A DNA stretch of 64,000 bases from assembly GCF_011759375.1 (NCBI RefSeq), contig NZ_JAARML010000001.1, positions 1,302,001 to 1,366,000 on the forward strand, read 5' to 3'. Source of the DNA: Paraflavitalea devenefica. GTDB taxonomy: Bacteria > Bacteroidota > Bacteroidia > Chitinophagales > Chitinophagaceae. Both the position numbers and the translations under genes were made by a program. This document shows positions 53,232-62,112 of the stretch, in pieces. Positions within the stretch are counted from its first letter, which is position 1. Every line of letters begins with the position of its first letter. The notes under the pieces were generated by a model. It made no database searches, was not told the origin of the DNA, and saw only the letters and a program-made list of their open reading frames with translations.

Positions 53232-54062
53232 TCAGTAATCTGTCTTGATGGTATTGTCAAAAGGAAGTCGGAGTTGATAGGGCACGTTTTCGTCCGTGCT
53301 GCTGTCCAGTACATCCAGTCCGTACTGCAGGTTCCTGGGGTCTTCGTAGGCGAAGGTGCCAAAGATACGATCCCAGAGAGAAAAAATATTGGCATAATTA
53401 GTATCTGTGTAAGGCCGCTTATAATGGTGGTGTACCTTATGCATGTTGGGCGATACCAGTATCCAGCTAATGGGTTTATCAAACCAGAGGGGTACGCGGA
53501 TATTGGCATGATTAAAATGCGTGAAAATGGCAGCTACGCTGCGGTACAGGAAATACATGCCAATGGGCAGACCAATCACCAGGGCACCGATGATGGTAGA
53601 GCTTTCCCGGAACAGCCATTCGCCGGGATGGTGGCGGGTGCCGGTGGTTACATCCACTTTCGTATCGCTGTGGTGGATCATGTGAAACTTCCACATCCAT
53701 TTTATCTTGTGCATGGCATAATGCGGGGCGTACTGTCCGAAGAAATCCATAAAGAAAAGTCCCAGCAGGATATTGGCCCATAAAGGCAGCGACAGCCAGT
53801 TGAGTAACCCGATATCTTTTTGTGTTACCCAGTCGCATACGGCAACAGTAATACTGCCCAGTAATAAATTCAGGATAACGGTGGTGAGCAGGAATAGCAG
53901 GTTAACGCCGGCATGTTTATAGCGTTTAAAGGAAAAAGAGAAGAGCGGATAATAACCTTCCAGCACCCAGAAGAAGACCATACCTCCCAGCAGGATCGCC
54001 ATTCTTTGCCAGCTCTCAATATTTTCCCAGAAATGCATGAATGACTCCATAGACAAAAACAT
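53232..54062 (-). CDS. Sterol desaturase / fatty acid hydroxylase family protein
   Basis: A 276-residue membrane di-iron protein of the fatty acid hydroxylase superfamily. The eight-histidine clusters are present: HYAMHK, HMIHHSD, a single-residue His in FNHANI, and NMHKVHHH. Four hydrophobic helices surround them. Members hydroxylate or desaturate lipids such as sphingolipid or carotenoid precursors; the substrate is unknown. The gene is on the minus strand upstream of the beta-lactamase-like gene, with a 48-bp gap. ATG 54050 is an alternative start. Confidence 0.9.
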   Translation of the reverse strand: MFLSMESFMHFWENIESWQRMAILLGGMVFFWVLEGYYPLFSFSFKRYKHAGVNLLFLLTTVILNLLLGSITVAVCDWVTQKDIGLLNWLSLPLWANILLGLFFMDFFGQYAPHYAMHKIKWMWKFHMIHHSDTKVDVTTGTRHHPGEWLFRESSTIIGALVIGLPIGMYFLYRSVAAIFTHFNHANIRVPLWFDKPISWILVSPNMHKVHHHYKRPYTDTNYANIFSLWDRIFGTFAYEDPRNLQYGLDVLDSSTDENVPYQLRLPFDNTIKTDY

Positions 54063-54144
54063 CGTTTCACCTAATTTACGCTAAAAATCGAGAAAGCAGA
54101 ACGTTTGCCAGGCCGGCCGGAGCGCCAAACCCCACTCACCCATC

Positions 54145-54585
54145 TTACTCCTGGTTGCCGGCAATAGGTTGTGGGTTTTCCTTTCTGCTCTCCGGGATTT
54201 CCTCAAATTCAAACTCGCAGTCAAAACAGTGGTAGATATTCTTCACCGACATCGCATAGTTGCCAAATAACCAGGAAAAAATGGCGGAGAGCCAGTTCAT
54301 GGGATTGCTGCTCTGGGTTACAAAATGCACATTATGGGAGCCGCACTTTGGACAGGCAACGGCTTGCTTGTATACATTTTCAAATCCGTTGACCAGTTCC
54401 AGTGCCCTGGCCAACTGCTCCTGGTGCACCATCAGCTTAATTCCGCCGATAGCATTGGCAAGGATGGGATCAATCGTTACGGTATGCTCATCCTGCAGGT
54501 AGGCGCGGATATGCTCTTCTTCCAGGCGCTGCAGCATCATATTGGCAGGAATATAATTGTCGTATGTACGGAGTACAATAAACAA
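54145..54585 (-). CDS. DUF2007-type signal-transducing protein with zinc-finger-like tail
   Basis: The N-terminal part (RTYDNYIPANMMLQRLEEEHIRAYLQDE through LARALELV) matches DUF2007, a small PII-like fold. A C-terminal extension adds CPKCGSHNVHF and a later CFDCEF, a likely four-Cys zinc site, with hydrophobic WLSAIFSWLFGNYAM between. The start is uncertain. The first ATG (54645) lies inside the loop of the dnaN terminator, so I favour TTG 54585, which begins right before the domain. The function is unknown. Confidence 0.75.
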   Translation of the reverse strand: MFIVLRTYDNYIPANMMLQRLEEEHIRAYLQDEHTVTIDPILANAIGGIKLMVHQEQLARALELVNGFENVYKQAVACPKCGSHNVHFVTQSSNPMNWLSAIFSWLFGNYAMSVKNIYHCFDCEFEFEEIPESRKENPQPIAGNQE

Positions 54586-54621
54586 AATGAGTCGTTTTGA
54601 GTGATGAACTGACGGAAAGGT

Positions 54622-54651
54622 AAAAGAAAAAGCCGGATAATTCATCCGGCT
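54622..54651 (-). terminator. Terminator of dnaN
   Basis: AGCCGGAT and ATCCGGCT (54631-54651) form an 8-bp stem with a 5-base loop, followed leftward by TTTTCTTTT. Confidence 0.88.
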
Positions 54652-54699
54652 TTGTATTGTTCGGGACCGGCAAAACTGCCCGGTCTATCCATCCTATTA

Positions 54700-55815
54700 T
54701 TAGCTGTTCAGCATCAGGGGCATTACCAGCATCAGCATCTCTTCATTCTCCTCCTGCTCAGTGGGCTTGATAATACCAGCCTTGGTAGGGGTAGACAATT
54801 CCACTACCACATCATCGCTTTCTGCAGCATTCAGCATCTCGATCAGGAACTTGGCGTTGAAAGCAATGGCCAGGTCTTCCCCGTCATACTGACATTTCAT
54901 GCGCTCATTACCCTCAAAGGAGAAATCCACATCCTGTGCCGCCAGTTGCAGCTCACTGCCGCTGATATTCAGTACCACCTGGTTTGTGCTCTTGTTACTG
55001 AACACGCTCACCCGGCGTAAGGCGCTCTGGAAATCAGCTTTATTGATAGTCAGCTTATAAGGATTGTCGGCAGGAATTACCACTTTATAGTCCGGGAAAC
55101 GGGCGTCTATCAACCGGCAGCTCATCTGTGTGGTGCCATGTTTTACAAACAGGTGATTGCTGTTGTAGCTCACTGTCAGCTCATCATCATTCACCGGTAA
55201 AGCGGCTTTCAGCAGGTTGAGCGGCTTCTTGGGAACGATCAGGGAATCGTTCTTGGGGCAGCTTACATCCTTGCGTTTGTAGCGTACCAGGCGGTGGGCA
55301 TCGGTAGCCACAAATTGCAGCCCTTTCTTGTCCATCTCAAAAAATACCCCCGTCATGGCCGGACGCAGGTCGTCTCCGCTCACGGCAAACAGGGTTTTAT
55401 TGATGGCAGTTACCAATGCGGCAGAGCTCAGTGTAAAAGAAGAGGTGTCATCGGCTACCGGCTCTTTGGGGAAATTGTCCGGATTTTCGCCCATTACCTT
55501 ATACTTACCATTATCGCTGGTAATTTCCACACTGTAATTCTTGTCAATATTGAATGTCAGCGGCTGGTCCGGGATATTCTTCAGGGAGTCTGTCAGGATC
55601 TTGGCCGGGATACAAACGCGTCCGGTATCTTTCGCTTCCACCTCCATCTGCACCTTCATCACTGTTTCCAGGTCAGTGGCCACCACGGTGAGCTTGTTTT
55701 TGTCAATTTCGAACAAAAAATCTTCCAAAATGGGCAGCACCGTATTGGCGTTGATAACGCCGTTAATTTGTTGTAACTGTTTCAATAAAGCCGAAGAAGA
55801 AACGATGAACTTCAT
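54700..55815 (-). CDS. dnaN: DNA polymerase III sliding clamp (beta subunit)
   Basis: DnaN forms the ring-shaped clamp that tethers polymerase III to DNA. The 371-residue protein has the three repeated clamp domains (MKFIVSSSALLKQLQQINGVI, LSSAALVTAINKTLFAVS, and the third starting INKADFQSALRRVSVFSNK) and ends with the usual LVMPLMLN. It is not next to dnaA or recF, as is normal in Bacteroidota. A -7 element TATATTTG on the minus strand lies 20 bp upstream, and a terminator follows. Confidence 0.97.
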   Translation of the reverse strand: MKFIVSSSALLKQLQQINGVINANTVLPILEDFLFEIDKNKLTVVATDLETVMKVQMEVEAKDTGRVCIPAKILTDSLKNIPDQPLTFNIDKNYSVEITSDNGKYKVMGENPDNFPKEPVADDTSSFTLSSAALVTAINKTLFAVSGDDLRPAMTGVFFEMDKKGLQFVATDAHRLVRYKRKDVSCPKNDSLIVPKKPLNLLKAALPVNDDELTVSYNSNHLFVKHGTTQMSCRLIDARFPDYKVVIPADNPYKLTINKADFQSALRRVSVFSNKSTNQVVLNISGSELQLAAQDVDFSFEGNERMKCQYDGEDLAIAFNAKFLIEMLNAAESDDVVVELSTPTKAGIIKPTEQEENEEMLMLVMPLMLNS

Positions 55816-55835
55816 AAGCTGGTTAAAGATTTGAG

Positions 55836-55843
55836 CAAATATA
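55836..55843 (-). promoter_or_regulatory. Promoter -7 element of dnaN
   Basis: On the minus strand the bases read TATATTTG, an exact TAnnTTTG match 20 bp before the dnaN start. A -33 TTG is not evident. Confidence 0.5.
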
Positions 55844-55965
55844 GAATTATGAACAATACGCCCGCCCGGATTTTTTAAACAGTCAAATCACAAATCCGTC
55901 AATTTGAGGGGGATAAATGACATTTACGGGCCAAAATCGTGGTTCAGCCGTATTTTCGTCCCGCC

Positions 55966-57132
55966 ATGATGCTATCGGTCGTCATTGTAAACTACAACGT
56001 GAAGTATTTTCTGGAACAATGCCTCTGTTCCGTGAAAAAAGCCATGGAAAGCAGCGGCACCCATGCCGGGCCTGATTTCCAGGCCCAGGCAGAGGTGTTA
56101 GTGGTGGATAACCACTCTTCTGATGGCAGTATTGACTATTTACAATCCCGGTTCCCTTTCGTACGGTTTATCGCCAATACAGAAAATACCGGTTTCGCCA
56201 GGGCCAATAACCAGGCCTTACAGCAATGCCGCGGGAAATACATCCTCTTTCTCAATCCGGATACCATCCTGCCCGAAGATGCTTTCGGGCTGTGCTTTTC
56301 TTTCATGGAAGCGCACCCTGATGCCGGTGCGCTGGGGGTGCGGATGATTGACGGCAGCGGACGGTACCTGCCGGAATCCAAACGGGGATTTCCTGCTCCC
56401 TGGGTGTCATTTTGTAAAATGAGTGGGCTGACAAAGCTGTTTCCCCACTCAAAACTATTGGCGCGCTATTACCTGGGTCACCTGTCACCGGCCGCCACGC
56501 ATCCGGTAGATGTGCTTTCCGGCGCATTTATGTGGGTGCGGAAAGCCGTACTGGATAAAACCGGCGGTTTTGATGAACGTTTCTTCATGTATGCGGAAGA
56601 CATAGACCTCAGTTACCGGATTCAGCAGTCGGGATACCATAACTATTACTTGCCTACCCCCACCATCATCCATTTTAAGGGAGAAAGTACCCGCAGGGAT
56701 GTACGGTATGTGCGATTATTTTATACCGCCATGATACAGTTTGTGCAAAAGCATTTTACGGGGCCGGGCGCATGGTTCTATGTAGCGTTGCTCAGATCAT
56801 TTATCTATCTGAAAAGTATAGGTACAGAGAGCAGGAAAGAAATGAAGGGGAAAGCAACTTCTTTACCCACATCCTATATAACCGGTAATGTGGAAAACGT
56901 TGTACATATAATAAAAAAAATTGGCAATAAACGTATCATTGAAGGCGGGCCCGACTCCGCAGATGAACTAATATATGCAGAAGGCCTGCAATATTCTTTT
57001 AAAGATATTATTGCCGCCATGCAAAATAATCCTGCTCAAAAAAAAATACGTATTCATGCTGCCGGTAGTAATAGCATAGTAGGAAGCGACTCTAAAAACA
57101 TCCTGGGCGAAATAATAATATTGGATAATTAA
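55966..57132 (+). CDS. GT2-family glycosyltransferase
   Basis: The N-terminal GT-A domain (residues 1-230) has LSVVIVNYNVKYFLEQCL, VVDNHSSDGSIDYL, NTGFARANNQAL, FLNPDTILPED (the metal-binding region) and GFDERFFMYAEDIDLSYRI. The group resembles rhamnosyltransferase-like enzymes of cell-surface glycan synthesis. The C-terminal 130 residues have no membrane helix and contain an unusual polar tail with IIKKIGNKRIIEGG. ATG 55966 or 55969 is the start. It is divergent from dnaN. Confidence 0.9.
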   Translation: MMLSVVIVNYNVKYFLEQCLCSVKKAMESSGTHAGPDFQAQAEVLVVDNHSSDGSIDYLQSRFPFVRFIANTENTGFARANNQALQQCRGKYILFLNPDTILPEDAFGLCFSFMEAHPDAGALGVRMIDGSGRYLPESKRGFPAPWVSFCKMSGLTKLFPHSKLLARYYLGHLSPAATHPVDVLSGAFMWVRKAVLDKTGGFDERFFMYAEDIDLSYRIQQSGYHNYYLPTPTIIHFKGESTRRDVRYVRLFYTAMIQFVQKHFTGPGAWFYVALLRSFIYLKSIGTESRKEMKGKATSLPTSYITGNVENVVHIIKKIGNKRIIEGGPDSADELIYAEGLQYSFKDIIAAMQNNPAQKKIRIHAAGSNSIVGSDSKNILGEIIILDN

Positions 57133-57320
57133 CAATCCATTTATCTACATACGCTCTCTTCAAAAAGCCCCTTCATATACTTATTTACTAAACAACACGC
57201 TGATAAACCCCAACAGCTTGCTTATTGAATTAACGTTTCTTTTTGGGGTAAAACTATATTTTTATACAGTCTTTCAGTAACTGAAATCCCTATTCGTAAA
57301 TATAGTTAAATCATAACTCA

Positions 57321-58252
57321 ATGCGTATGCCCAAAATCTACTTTATTTATTAATGATGCTGCTCCCCATCTTTTTTGCCTGCCAAAAAGCAAATGAAACG
57401 CTAATGGATTCTTCAGCATCAACCGAATTTCCCGGAACAGGCCGTCAAAATGCTACCAGGTTTTCTATTGGTTCAAAAGCCTATGTGGGCTTGGGGAATG
57501 GAGATGGAAATATTATTTATACTGATCTTTGGGAATTTAACCCTGCCAATAAAACATGGACTAAAAAAGCCGATTTTCCCGGCACGCCAAGAGCGGCTTC
57601 CGGAAGTTTTGTGATTGGAAATAAAGTATATGTGGCTACCGGACTTTGCAATTGTAAGGACGTGTGGGAATACGATCCTACCACAGATACCTAGACGCAG
57701 AAGTCCGATTTCCCTGTTCAAGAAATTTATTATACAGCACCTTTCGCTATTAATGGAAAAGGTTATTTAGCCACCGGTATAAAGGATGGTCAACTCCTAA
57801 AAGACTTGTGGCAATATAATCCTGTAAAAGATATATGGACTAAAAAAGCTGATTATCCTGGAACGCCTGTTGATGTTGCTACCAGCTTTGTTATTAATGG
57901 CAAGGGGTATGTAGCCGGTGGTAATCAGGTCTTCGGAACCAGCAAGGCTTTATGGGAATACGATCCGGTTACAGATAAATGGACTGAACGGAAAAATATG
58001 CCTGTTGCTACCTCTGGGTCTGTTGGTTTTGCAATTAAGAATAAAGGATATGTAGGAGTAGGTTGGGGAGGTGGAAATCAAATTTGGGAATATAATCCGG
58101 CTTCAGACGCATGGAAGATGTATACCCATTTTGAAGGCGGGCACAGAGAGGGAGCCATGGGCGTTGTAGTTAATAATATAGCCTACATCGGCCTTGGAAC
58201 TACCACGTGGACTGTCTATCCTACACAGATATGGGAATTTTCACCACGTTGA
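57321..58252 (+). pseudogene. Broken kelch-repeat lipoprotein gene (frameshift plus nonsense codon)
   Basis: Kelch-type repeats (LWEFNPANKTWTKKADFPG, then WEYDPTTDT, LWQYNPVKDIWTKKADYPG, LWEYDPVTDKWTERKNMP, IWEYNPASDAW) run in one frame from about 57353 to 58252. They are interrupted by TAG at 57692-57694, where the repeat consensus demands Trp (TGG). The lipoprotein signal also seems split: ATG 57321 begins MRMPKIYFIY and then hits a stop, while MMLLPIFFACQK continues in another frame, as if one T were lost near 57350. The intact protein would have been a surface kelch beta-propeller. A sequencing error is the alternative for either change. Confidence 0.75.
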
Positions 58253-58279
58253 TAATCGGGAAATATTATAAACAATAAG

Positions 58280-58312
58280 ACAGGCGATGTTCTCAAGACA
58301 TCGCCTGTTTTA
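58280..58312. terminator. Terminator between the kelch pseudogene and the converging unknown gene
   Basis: ACAGGCGATGT (58280-58290) pairs perfectly with ACATCGCCTGT (58298-58308) over a 7-base loop, then TTTATTT. Confidence 0.88.
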
Positions 58313-58318
58313 TTTCAT

Positions 58319-59128
58319 TCACACCACCGCCAGCACTTTCGCACATCCTGCATACTTTGCCTGTTGGATTGTATGCGTATTATACTGTGTTCCATACCGC
58401 ACGCCGATGGCCAGCACCAGGGTAAAATGCTCATCCGGAGGAAGGCTACTATGCTTTACTTCCAACGGGGTAGCAGGAGCGCCCTGTGCTACCGGGTGCC
58501 AGTCTGTAACAGCCTGGCCCGGTTGTAAGTTGAAATAACCGTGGTGAGTAGGTTCATATTTATGCAAGCTGCCGGTAAAAATGATATCGGGAACAATACC
58601 CAGCGTTACGATAATACTGAACCAGGGATATTTCTCCGGCGCAAAAAAGCTGATGTCCGGCATCAGCTCGGGAAGCTGCACCGCGGCCGTCAACGTTTCC
58701 CGGCTAAGAGCATGTTCCACCGGGAATCGCACTGTTGAATCAAAAGTATTTTGGCGGTTTAAGGAGAAGCCGTTTAAGATATGGGGATAGGCCGACAGCC
58801 GTACATCCCGCTTTCCCCATTCTTCTACAGGATCCATATTTTGAACAGGTACCATCAGGGCATTCAGCGGGCCGGCAATATTGTGATCGGCCAGGGGCTT
58901 TTGAAAGGTCAATGCCTGCATGATGTATTTCCCTGCTTTGGCGCGGCCGCCAAACTCCGAAATGGAATTACGTACTTGTCGCATTTCCGGGTCTGTCATA
59001 ATTTTTTCTTTGGAGGGCCCGCCCTTGCGGCGTACGATGGGCTTGTCAACCCCACGCATTTTGTAAATAGATAGGTCATCAATGGAGCCTTGAATCCCCA
59101 GACCAAGGCCAGCAATCATTTTTGCCAT
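58319..59128 (-). CDS. Unknown protein with conserved basic N-terminal motif
   Basis: A 269-residue soluble protein that I cannot assign to a function. The N-terminal 60 residues (GSIDDLSIYKMRGVDKPIVRRKGG, here abbreviated at both ends, then SISEFGGRAKAGKYI) follow a pattern I associate with uncharacterised Bacteroidota proteins. The remainder has beta-rich segments. There is no signal peptide or membrane helix. It converges with the kelch pseudogene across a shared terminator. Confidence 0.75.
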   Translation of the reverse strand: MAKMIAGLGLGIQGSIDDLSIYKMRGVDKPIVRRKGGPSKEKIMTDPEMRQVRNSISEFGGRAKAGKYIMQALTFQKPLADHNIAGPLNALMVPVQNMDPVEEWGKRDVRLSAYPHILNGFSLNRQNTFDSTVRFPVEHALSRETLTAAVQLPELMPDISFFAPEKYPWFSIIVTLGIVPDIIFTGSLHKYEPTHHGYFNLQPGQAVTDWHPVAQGAPATPLEVKHSSLPPDEHFTLVLAIGVRYGTQYNTHTIQQAKYAGCAKVLAVV

Positions 59129-59249
59129 AATAATATGGTTTCAAAGGTTAAGTAATAAAATGTTTGTCAAATGGATGCGACTAACCAGCAGAAAAGACCT
59201 TCACTTTATATAAACTAAGCTACCCATGCATACCTTTTAGATGCCCCGG

Positions 59250-59294
59250 AGATATCCCGTACCTTATAATGAACGTGACATCTACGGGATATCT
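59250..59294. repeat. 12-bp perfect inverted repeat in a gene-free stretch
   Basis: AGATATCCCGTA (59250-59261) and TACGGGATATCT (59283-59294) are separated by 21 bp. There is no T tract on either side, so it does not look like a simple terminator; an operator or cruciform is possible. The rest of the 324-bp gap (59129-59452) shows nothing I can name. Confidence 0.6.
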
Positions 59295-59452
59295 ACAGAG
59301 TATCTCCTTCTTTAGATTTTCAGAAAACAATTAATACAGCAGCGGGTATAACCATGAAATAGCCAAAAAGGGGCTTTCTGTTAACCGGCAGGCGGTTAAA
59401 ACAGGTAAAAGTCCAGGAAACGGCTAAAGCCAGAAAGGAAAGCGGAGAAATG

Positions 59453-59743
59453 TTATTCTGTTTCTATCAGGTAGGTGATTGGGTTCAGGTAGAACATTTT
59501 CTTCCAGCCCTGTTTTGACCCGTCAATGCGCCAGGGCAGGGGTAGCATGGAAGACACCGTATAGTGCAAATGAGGTGGTTTGCTAGCGGCATTGCCCGTA
59601 GTTCCCACGGTGCCAATTTCCGTTCCGGCTTTTACGAAATGAAAAGAGGAGGTGTTAATAAAATGCTGTGGCAAGCAATAGCCGATGATCAGAATGATCA
59701 ATAAAGACAAGAAGATATATTTGATAATTCTCTTGAATTTCAT
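59453..59743 (-). pseudogene. Internally truncated M23 metallopeptidase
   Basis: The 96-residue frame joins a membrane anchor (YIFLSLLIILIIGYCLPQHF) directly to the last part of an M23/LytM peptidase domain (VKAGTEIGTVGTTGNAASK, then PPHLHY, the HxH zinc motif, and GWKKMFYLNP). The first half of the peptidase core, which should supply the HxxxD zinc ligands, is missing. An in-frame internal deletion is the best explanation. It could still be expressed as a short membrane protein but cannot be an active endopeptidase. Confidence 0.7.
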
Positions 59744-59763
59744 AAAGGGGGTTATTTCGGGTA

Positions 59764-60288
59764 TTAGAGAAATTTACTGTTGATAAACCAGGGATACGGA
59801 TCTATTAACCGAGCTTTATTATCAGACATCAGTAGTTCCAATTCAAACAAACCATTATACGACGGCTTAAGAATTTTTCCAATAGATTGGCCGGGATTAA
59901 CAATGTCTCCTTTCTTTACAAAGACGGCATTGAGGTTATTGTAGATTAAAAAATAGTTTCCATGTTTTGTGAATACAGCGAGGGTACTGTCTATTTCAAA
60001 AATTGAAACTACTTCGCCAACAACCACATTTTTAACGGTCATTATGCTGTCCGACTGTATGGTGAGGGTTGGGGTGCTGCCACAACAAATGCATATTTCC
60101 ATTCTTTTGGTCCCGGTTAACACCTGATCGGAATTTACCAGATGGGTATACCTGTCTACTGGCAGCGCTAACATTCCCTTCAGGGATTCAAAATGGGTGC
60201 TGTCATGACCAGGCAACTGAGCCCTGGCAGATGATAGACTGAGAAAGCAAATAACAAAAATGAGGGAAGACAGGAGTCGGGGTTTCAC
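59764..60288 (-). CDS. Degenerate LytM/M23-like exported protein
   Basis: A signal peptide (LLSSLIFVICFLSLSSARA) leads a domain whose second half follows the M23 strand order (VVGEVVSIFEIDSTLAVFTKHGN, then YFLIYNNLNAVFVKKGDIVNPGQSIGK, abbreviated here). The final zinc His pair is replaced by FELEL, so catalysis is unlikely. Degenerate LytM proteins often act as activators of amidases or as structural parts of envelope machines. The start is GTG 60288 or the adjacent TTG. It lies 20 bp upstream of the truncated M23 gene. Confidence 0.7.
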   Translation of the reverse strand: MKPRLLSSLIFVICFLSLSSARAQLPGHDSTHFESLKGMLALPVDRYTHLVNSDQVLTGTKRMEICICCGSTPTLTIQSDSIMTVKNVVVGEVVSIFEIDSTLAVFTKHGNYFLIYNNLNAVFVKKGDIVNPGQSIGKILKPSYNGLFELELLMSDNKARLIDPYPWFINSKFL

Positions 60289-60419
60289 CAAAACACTTTA
60301 GGCTTAAACGCCCCGGTAACTTGCTTTGTTATAGGACAAAAAGTTAAAGTATAGCCGCCTTTTTGGCAGGCAGGGGCCTGAGAATGGTCATTTTAGCCTC
60401 GCAATTCGGCCTAATCCCT

Positions 60420-60427
60420 TAATTTTG
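60420..60427 (+). promoter_or_regulatory. Promoter -7 element of the GH3-family gene
   Basis: TAATTTTG, an exact TAnnTTTG match, 31 bp before ATG 60459. No TTG is seen at -33. Confidence 0.45.
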
Positions 60428-60458
60428 AATTTGCCTGACCAAACCGGCTTACTATGTA

Positions 60459-61985
60459 ATGGCATTAATTGATATTTCCATACCCCCTTCCATCGCGAAA
60501 GCTTTACGATTGCCTGCCCGCTCTCCCCGGCGGCAACAGATCCGGGTATTGAGGAAATTGCTCAAAAAAGCCCGCTTTACCGAATTTGGACAAACCTACC
60601 GGTTTGATGAGATCCTGCTCAGTAAGCATGCCGGCAAAAAGTTTCAGCAACTTGTACCTACTTACGACTATAATAAAATTTACGATGCCTGGTGGCATAA
60701 AACCCTCGAAGGCAGGCCCGACATCTGCTGGCCCGGCAAGATCAAGTTCTTCGCCCTCAGCTCCGGCACCTCCGAGTCGGCCAGTAAATACATCCCCATC
60801 ACCAATGACCTGATGCGGGGCAACCGCATTGTGATGATCAAGCAGTTGCTCACCCTCCGTACCTATCATGATATCCCTGTAAAGAGTATCGGTAAGGGCT
60901 GGCTGATGCTGGGCGGCAGTACCGACCTCCAGAAAGGGCCCGGTTATTATGCCGGCGACCTCAGCGGTATCACCGCCAAAAAAGTACCTTTCTGGTTCTC
61001 ACCCTTCTATAAACCAGGTAAAAAGATTGCCCGCACCAAAGACTGGAACAGTAAAATCGAGGCTATTGTGGAAGAAGCCCCCAATTGGGATATCGGCTTC
61101 GTGGTAGGCGTTCCCGCCTGGATCCAGATGTGCATGGAAAAGATCGTTGAGCGGTACAACCTCAAAACGATCCACGACATGTGGCCCAACCTGGCCTTCT
61201 TTGTACATGGCGGGGTATCTTTTGAGCCCTATAAAAAAGGATTTGAAAAGCTGGTGGCCCGGCCACTGACCTATATTGAAACCTACCTGGCTTCTGAAGG
61301 TTTTATGGCCTACCAGAACCGGCAGCATGCCAAGGGTATGCACTTATCCCTGAATGATCATATTTTCTTTGAGTTTGTGCCTTTCAATGATAAGAACTTC
61401 GACAGTGAAGGAAATATCGTGGAAGATCCCGAAGCGCTGATGATCCATGAAGTGGAAGAGGGGAAGGATTATGCCATCCTGCTGAGCACCACTGCCGGCG
61501 CCTGGCGCTACCTGATTGGCGATACAGTCCGTTTTGTGGATAAAGAACGCTGCGAAATTATCATCACCGGCCGCACCAAGCACTTCCTCAGCCTGGTGGG
61601 AGAACACCTTAGTGTGGACAATATGAATAAGGCGGTACAACTGGTGGCTGATGAAATGAACATCTGTATTCCTGAATTTACAGTAGCCGGTGTTCCGCAC
61701 GGCCTTTTCTTCGCCCATCAATGGTGGGTGGCCTGTGATGATAAGGCAGATGTTGAAGCAGTACGCCAGAAAATAGATGAAAAGCTCAAAGAGCTGAATG
61801 ATGATTATGCCGTGGAGCGGGGCAGCGCCCTCAAGGATGTATACCTCAAAATACTCCCGGAATCCAGTTTCATGGAATTTATGCGCCTGAAAGGAAAGAT
61901 AGGCGGGCAACATAAATTTCCCCGCGTGATGAAGGGAAAGATGTATGAGGACTGGATCAGGTTCCTGGAAACAGGCGCTGTTTAA
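60459..61985 (+). CDS. GH3-family acyl-acid amido synthetase-like protein
   Basis: A 508-residue adenylate-forming enzyme of the GH3 family, best known in plants for joining amino acids to auxin or jasmonate; bacterial members have unknown substrates. ATP-binding motifs are visible: LSSGTSESASKYIP near residue 105, TYLASEGFMAYQ in the middle, and YLIGDTVRFVD with IIITGRTKHFLSLVGEHLS further on. It is soluble and cytoplasmic. It is divergent from the LytM-like genes and stands alone. Confidence 0.92.
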   Translation: MALIDISIPPSIAKALRLPARSPRRQQIRVLRKLLKKARFTEFGQTYRFDEILLSKHAGKKFQQLVPTYDYNKIYDAWWHKTLEGRPDICWPGKIKFFALSSGTSESASKYIPITNDLMRGNRIVMIKQLLTLRTYHDIPVKSIGKGWLMLGGSTDLQKGPGYYAGDLSGITAKKVPFWFSPFYKPGKKIARTKDWNSKIEAIVEEAPNWDIGFVVGVPAWIQMCMEKIVERYNLKTIHDMWPNLAFFVHGGVSFEPYKKGFEKLVARPLTYIETYLASEGFMAYQNRQHAKGMHLSLNDHIFFEFVPFNDKNFDSEGNIVEDPEALMIHEVEEGKDYAILLSTTAGAWRYLIGDTVRFVDKERCEIIITGRTKHFLSLVGEHLSVDNMNKAVQLVADEMNICIPEFTVAGVPHGLFFAHQWWVACDDKADVEAVRQKIDEKLKELNDDYAVERGSALKDVYLKILPESSFMEFMRLKGKIGGQHKFPRVMKGKMYEDWIRFLETGAV

Positions 61986-62112
61986 AAAACCGGCCAAATA
62001 GTCAACACCCACTACACTTATAGGCAAAAGCACAAGTATGTAACTTGTTCTTTTTCACACGTATGATTTTTGTAAATTGTCGCTTTAAATTTTCATTACT
62101 TTCTTTTAACGC

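Noticed and set aside
54586..54645. ATG 54645 as start of the DUF2007 gene
   Set aside because: The codon lies within the loop of the dnaN terminator hairpin and the first 20 residues are not part of the domain.
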